Assembly (NCBI GenBank): GCA_019234745.1
Contig: JAFAKZ010000167.1
Span: forward strand, 1 to 9,449
Source: Burkholderiales bacterium
GTDB lineage: Bacteria; Pseudomonadota; Gammaproteobacteria; Burkholderiales; Chitinimonadaceae
Length of the DNA: 9,449 nt
Reading direction: 5' to 3'
Shown piece by piece: positions 6,652-9,449 of the stretch (position 1 is its first letter; each line of letters begins with the position of its first letter). A program made the position numbers and the translations under genes. The notes beneath the pieces are model-generated. The model was not told where the DNA came from. It worked only from the letters and a program-made list of their open reading frames with translations, and did not search any database.

Positions 6652-7116
6652 TTACATCGGCTTGTTGACCATCAACCAATACACGACGATGAGGGCGCCG
6701 AAGGCCGGGAAGCCGAGCACCGTCCAGATGCGCTCGTAGCGCCAGTATTTGGCCGGCAGCGACTGCTTGTTGGCACTCGCATCGGCCGCCATATCGCGCA
6801 TGCGTAGTTGCAGCCACACCACGGGCAGCCAGCAGGCACCTGCCAGTGCATACAGGCCTACTGCCCAGACTACCCAGCGCGCCGTCATGGCGAAGCCCGC
6901 TAGGTGGACCATCCATAGGCCAGACAGGGGCTGGAAGATGACGGCCGGTGTGGTGAACCACCAGTCCGCCCGTGCCACCCAGCGCGTGACGACGGCGATG
7001 GCCTCCACATTGCCGCTGCGGTTGGCGAAGAACATATAGAAGGCTGTACCGAAGCCCGTGCCGAACATAAAGGTGGCCGAGAGGATGTGCAGCCATTTGA
7101 GGGTGAGGTAGTCCAT
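6652..7116 (-). CDS. DUF2269-family four-helix membrane protein
   Basis: The 154-aa protein is an integral membrane protein with four predicted helices (about 8-30, 52-73, 81-104, 128-149). It begins YLTLKWLHILSATFMFGTGFGTAF, the usual DUF2269 opening with an early His (His10) in helix 1, and continues with WWFTTPAVIFQPLSGLWM in helix 2. The biochemical function of DUF2269 is not known to me; an intramembrane His and conserved Trp/Phe would be compatible with quinone or haem interaction, but that is speculation. The ATG at 7116 starts two nt after the TGA of the SDR/DoxX gene, with AGAGGTGA as ribosome-binding site. The frame is open further upstream to 7470, inside the SDR gene, but that part is a shadow. 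The stop overlaps a possible ATG of the next gene (TAATG). Confidence 0.87.
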   Translation of the reverse strand: MDYLTLKWLHILSATFMFGTGFGTAFYMFFANRSGNVEAIAVVTRWVARADWWFTTPAVIFQPLSGLWMVHLAGFAMTARWVVWAVGLYALAGACWLPVVWLQLRMRDMAADASANKQSLPAKYWRYERIWTVLGFPAFGALIVVYWLMVNKPM

Positions 7117-7118
7117 GG

Positions 7119-8369
7119 TCACCTCTCTTCGATCTGATACAACAGAAACAATAGCGCCAGGATGGGCAGATTCTTGCTGACGGGCCCAAACGGGTGCAGC
7201 CACCAGTGCGGCGCCGTGATGGTGATGATGGCCGTATAGGTGAAGATCAGCGTGATCTGCGCCAGCCACAATGTGCGCCGTGGGCGGACCAGGGTGAGGA
7301 CGCCGAACAGCACGTCGATGGTGCCGCCCGCCAGCAGCGTCGGCCAATGCCAGCTCTGTGGTAGATGCGTCTCCGCCAGCAGGGCGAGGCCGGCGGCAGG
7401 CATGGCTAGCGCTACCCAGGCCGTCCACAGCCAGACGACTGCGAGCGCCAAGCGGGCCAAGGGGCGCCACGCTGCAACTGCGGCGCCGGCGCGCAGCCCC
7501 GCGGCGGCAAACGTAGTGGGATCGCGTAGTGGCCGCCCGAGCAGCGTGCCTACCGCGGCGGAGTCTGCCGTATTGCCCTGGCGCAGCATGGTCAGGCTGT
7601 CTGGTCTCAGCAAGCTGTCCGGCAGATAGGCGGCAACGCTGGCGGCAAATGCCGTGAGGAGCGCTGGGACGGGAACGGGCGTCGTGCTGTGTATGCCCAT
7701 GCCGCCGCGCAAGGTCAGCAGGTAGTCGCGGAAGGGTAAGGCACGAGGTCCGACGGCGGGGATGATTCGGCGTGTAACTTCCCTCGCCTCGACCAGTTTA
7801 ACCAGGAGGTCGGCCAGATCGTCCAAGTGGATAGGCTGTACATCGCCTGCGTCGGCGGGATAGAACATCGGCGTGCTGGCCGCCATGCGTAGGAAGACCA
7901 GGCTGCTGATCCCATCGCGGGCGTAGACGAGTGACGGTTGCACGATCACCCAATCCAGCGTGCTGCGCATCAGGGCCGCATCGCCCAATGCCTTAGTGCG
8001 CCAGTAGGCGGTAGGCGCGTCCACGGTCGCGCCGACGGCCGAGACGTGAATCACGCGGCAATCGGGCAGTCCCATGCACGCCTCAAACAGGGCGCCAGGC
8101 GCGAGGTGGTGTACGACATCCATCGATTGACCCGGGCCGTCGCGGAAAATGCCGACCGTATTGATCACCACATCCACATCGTCCAGCAGCGCCTGCCAGT
8201 CGTCCGGGTGCCGTAGCTCGCCCATATCGGCGGCAAGCCACTCGACGCCGTCCTGTGCCTGCGCAGGCGGGCGGCGGCAAGTCGCACGCACGGTGTGGCC
8301 GGCCGCGAGCAGGCGACGGAGCACTGCCCGCCCGATCATGCCACTCGCCCCTGTCACTAAGATATGCAT
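7119..8369 (-). CDS. Atypical SDR with C-terminal DoxX-like membrane domain
   Basis: The 416-aa protein joins two domains. Residues 1 to about 290 form an extended NAD(P)-binding SDR/NmrA-like domain with TGASGMIG at 6-13, DVVINTVG at 66-73, and a complete catalytic set: Ser110 (HVSAVGA), Tyr122 and Lys126 (YWRTK). QPIHLDDLADLL at 178-189 is the usual extended-SDR segment. Residues from about 303 to 412 form four hydrophobic helices; the closing LHPFGPVSKNLPILALLFLL resembles the DoxX_3 family found on such SDRs. It is therefore a membrane-anchored oxidoreductase; the substrate is unknown. The frame extends to a TTG at 8411, but the ATG at 8369 is chosen because MHILVTGASG is the canonical beginning and AAGGAAAG precedes it. 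A palindrome centred about 23 nt upstream marks a likely operator. First gene of a tight four-gene run. Confidence 0.92.
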   Translation of the reverse strand: MHILVTGASGMIGRAVLRRLLAAGHTVRATCRRPPAQAQDGVEWLAADMGELRHPDDWQALLDDVDVVINTVGIFRDGPGQSMDVVHHLAPGALFEACMGLPDCRVIHVSAVGATVDAPTAYWRTKALGDAALMRSTLDWVIVQPSLVYARDGISSLVFLRMAASTPMFYPADAGDVQPIHLDDLADLLVKLVEAREVTRRIIPAVGPRALPFRDYLLTLRGGMGIHSTTPVPVPALLTAFAASVAAYLPDSLLRPDSLTMLRQGNTADSAAVGTLLGRPLRDPTTFAAAGLRAGAAVAAWRPLARLALAVVWLWTAWVALAMPAAGLALLAETHLPQSWHWPTLLAGGTIDVLFGVLTLVRPRRTLWLAQITLIFTYTAIITITAPHWWLHPFGPVSKNLPILALLFLLYQIEER

Positions 8370-8381
8370 CTTGCTTTCCTT

Positions 8382-8401
8382 ATTTCTGTATAAACAGAAA
8401 T
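8382..8401. promoter_or_regulatory. Palindromic operator upstream of the SDR/DoxX operon
   Basis: ATTTCTGT (8382-8389) and ACAGAAAT (8394-8401) are perfect 8-bp arms separated by ATAA. The site lies in the 47-nt gap between the DCC gene stop and the SDR start, 12 nt upstream of the ATG at 8369. The same palindrome occurs before the GbsR/MarR-type gene. On the minus strand TATACA (8392-8387), inside the site, could be a -10 box, with a poor T-rich -35 about 17 nt before it; binding there would block transcription. Confidence 0.75.
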
Positions 8402-8416
8402 CAATAGGCAAAAAAA

Positions 8417-8809
8417 TCAGTGATAACGCAGATCGCAGGTACCGCCTTCACAGCGCAAGCCGAGCATCTTGCTCGCGCGGTAGCGGTTGCGTGCAAACAG
8501 CCGATAGAGAAAACGCCAGATCGGCTTGGTCTGCTCGATCTTGAGGGGCCACACCAGCCAACCCCGGCCCACGGCCGTATAGATGGCCGACACGCAATCG
8601 ATGCCGATCAGCAGGCGGCCCGCGCCGTCGACCGCGTGTAGCTGCGCCATCATTGCTTCATACGTCGTGCCGTAGCGACCTGCATCGAAGTCCGGATGTG
8701 CGATGTCCACAAAGGCCAGGCGCCGCGCCTGGTCGCGTCCGGCGATCTTGCGCATTTCCTTGACGCAGATGGGGCAGGCGCCGTCGTAGAGTACTGTGTA
8801 GTCAGCCAT
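8417..8809 (-). CDS. DCC (DUF393) thiol-disulfide oxidoreductase-like protein
   Basis: The 130-aa protein carries the defining DCC signature near its start: LYDGACPICVKE, with Asp9, Cys12 and Cys15 forming a CxxC of thioredoxin type. This is the DUF393/YuxK-like family, predicted to be thiol-disulfide oxidoreductases although few have been tested. Other family features are FVDIAHPDF at about 33-41, the LLIGIDCVSAIY segment around 66-77, and a C-terminal half rich in aromatic and basic residues. Unusually it ends RCEGGTCDLRYH with a second Cys pair (Cys120, Cys125), and has Cys72 in the middle. It has no signal peptide, so it is cytosolic or peripheral. CAGGGAG precedes the ATG at 8809. It sits 27 nt behind the regulator gene and is probably co-transcribed with it, and it ends 47 nt before the SDR gene. 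Confidence 0.9.
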   Translation of the reverse strand: MADYTVLYDGACPICVKEMRKIAGRDQARRLAFVDIAHPDFDAGRYGTTYEAMMAQLHAVDGAGRLLIGIDCVSAIYTAVGRGWLVWPLKIEQTKPIWRFLYRLFARNRYRASKMLGLRCEGGTCDLRYH

Positions 8810-8836
8810 TGCTTCACTCCCTGTCTATCGCAACAT

Positions 8837-9400
8837 TCACAGCGCGCGCCAGCCGTCGTCACCGACATCGCTGTCGTCCGGCCCCAGGAAGCGCGCTACC
8901 TTGCCGCCCATGCGCAGGAAGCGCTGCACGGTGGCGGGCGGCAGGTGCTTGAAGTCCTCGTAGGTGCTGGCCAGCATTTCCAGAAAAGCCAGCACCTGGT
9001 CCATCTTCACCCGCGTCTGCGCTTCCATGGCTGTGTCCTCCGCCGCCTCGATGGCGCATTCGCGCAGGACTGTCAGCGTCGGGTCGATCTCGCGCCGCTT
9101 ACGTTCTTCCATAATCACGCGGAAGATGTCCCACACGTCGCTATGCGCCACGAAATGGTCGCGCCGGTCACCCAGTACATGGGTGATGCGTGTCAGGCCC
9201 CAGCTTTGCAGCTCCTTGAGGCTGGTACTCACATTCGAGCGGGCCACACCCAGCGTTTCACTGATTTCTTCGGCATGCAGCGGTTGGTTGCTGAGGAAGA
9301 GCAGCGCGTGGATCTGCGCCACTGTGCGATTCACGCCCCAGCGGGTACCCATCTCGCCCCAGTGGAGGATGTATTTCTGCATGGTTGGGCTGAGTTGCAT
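8837..9400 (-). CDS. GbsR/MarR-family transcriptional regulator
   Basis: The 187-aa protein is a winged-helix regulator of the GbsR branch of the MarR superfamily. Residues about 22-95 form the DNA-binding domain: NRTVAQIHALLFLSNQPLHAEEISETLGVARSNVSTSLKELQSWGL, with the recognition helix near 52-68, followed by a wing around RITHVLGDRRDHF. The C-terminal part (about 96-170) is helical and should give dimerisation and ligand binding. The best-known relative, Bacillus GbsR, senses choline and represses glycine-betaine genes; no such genes are here, so a different signal is likely. The ATG at 9400 (or Met7 at 9382) has no strong ribosome-binding site; 9400 is kept because it lies 11 nt from the palindromic operator. 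It heads the minus-strand cluster and probably controls itself and the SDR operon. Confidence 0.9.
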   Translation of the reverse strand: MQLSPTMQKYILHWGEMGTRWGVNRTVAQIHALLFLSNQPLHAEEISETLGVARSNVSTSLKELQSWGLTRITHVLGDRRDHFVAHSDVWDIFRVIMEERKRREIDPTLTVLRECAIEAAEDTAMEAQTRVKMDQVLAFLEMLASTYEDFKHLPPATVQRFLRMGGKVARFLGPDDSDVGDDGWRAL

Positions 9401-9411
9401 GGATTTTCCGA

Positions 9412-9433
9412 AATTTCTGTCGTTACAGAAATT
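9412..9433. promoter_or_regulatory. Palindromic operator upstream of the GbsR/MarR-type gene
   Basis: AATTTCTGT (9412-9420) and ACAGAAATT (9425-9433) are perfect 9-bp arms with the spacer CGTT. The inner 8 bp of each arm and the 4-nt spacing are the same as in the site at 8382-8401. It lies 11 nt upstream of the start codon at 9400, so autoregulation is likely. The promoter itself is probably in the AT-rich stretch beyond 9433 and partly outside the window, so it cannot be called. Confidence 0.78.
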
Positions 9434-9449
9434 AAAGACTAATATGAGG

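Noticed and set aside
7130..7149. A possible third, degenerate operator near the end of the SDR gene (ACAGAAAC at 7142-7149 with TCTG in phase at 7133-7136).
   Set aside because: Only about 11 of 16 arm positions match, it lies in coding sequence, and one such partial match is plausible by chance.
6632..7189. N-terminal extension of the TIGR01777-type frame up to 7189.
   Set aside because: It overlaps the whole DUF2269 gene, which is clearly coding, and the ATG at 6631 has a strong AGGAG site followed directly by a membrane helix.
8370..8411. TTG start at 8411 adding 14 residues to the SDR/DoxX protein.
   Set aside because: The ATG at 8369 gives the canonical MHILVTGASG start with a ribosome-binding site, and the extension would make the operator part of the gene.
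9373..9379. ATTTCTG half-site inside the start of the regulator gene.
   Set aside because: There is no matching right arm at the proper spacing, and the bases are explained by the coding sequence.

Overview
The window is GC-rich, tightly packed bacterial chromosome. The protein families and the rdgB - small ORF - hemW - ridA order suggest a betaproteobacterium (Neisseriales/Burkholderiales-like); that placement is inferred from memory of related sequences, not from a search. No rRNA, tRNA, CRISPR array or transposase gene was seen.

Left block, + strand (16-2431): a housekeeping run of rdgB (nucleotide-pool sanitation), a 70-aa conserved-looking small protein, hemW (radical-SAM haem chaperone family) and ridA (enamine/imine deaminase). 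The first three are joined by ATGA and TGATG stop/start overlaps; ridA follows 36 nt later with its own strong ribosome-binding site. 

Junction (2432-2619): ridA converges on an alkA-like gene. The gap holds a perfect 41-bp inverted repeat with 79 nt between its arms. Each arm carries a GTAG foot and its own hairpin, as in REP/BIME elements mobilised by RAYT transposases. Each arm ends about 14 nt from a stop codon, so the pair may also act as a bidirectional terminator or 3'-end stabiliser.

Middle block, - strand (4456 down to 2620): a gene for an exported alpha/beta-hydrolase of the dienelactone-hydrolase/BAAT-C type, followed by a DNA-3-methyladenine glycosylase 2 (AlkA-type) gene.

Right block, - strand (9400 down to 4607): the most interesting part. 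Six genes run in one direction: a GbsR/MarR-type regulator, a DCC (DUF393) thiol-redox protein, an SDR with a C-terminal DoxX-like membrane domain, a four-helix DUF2269 membrane protein, a TIGR01777-type SDR fused to an N-terminal multi-helix membrane domain, and a DUF4166 protein. Two near-identical palindromes, ATTTCTGT-N4-ACAGAAAT, lie just upstream of the regulator gene and of the SDR gene, and I found no other full copy. The simplest reading is one regulon: the regulator controls itself (with the DCC gene) and the four-gene membrane/oxidoreductase operon. The families are recognisable one by one, but the joint function, substrate and inducing signal are not known to me. This is the best candidate for an undescribed system in the window.
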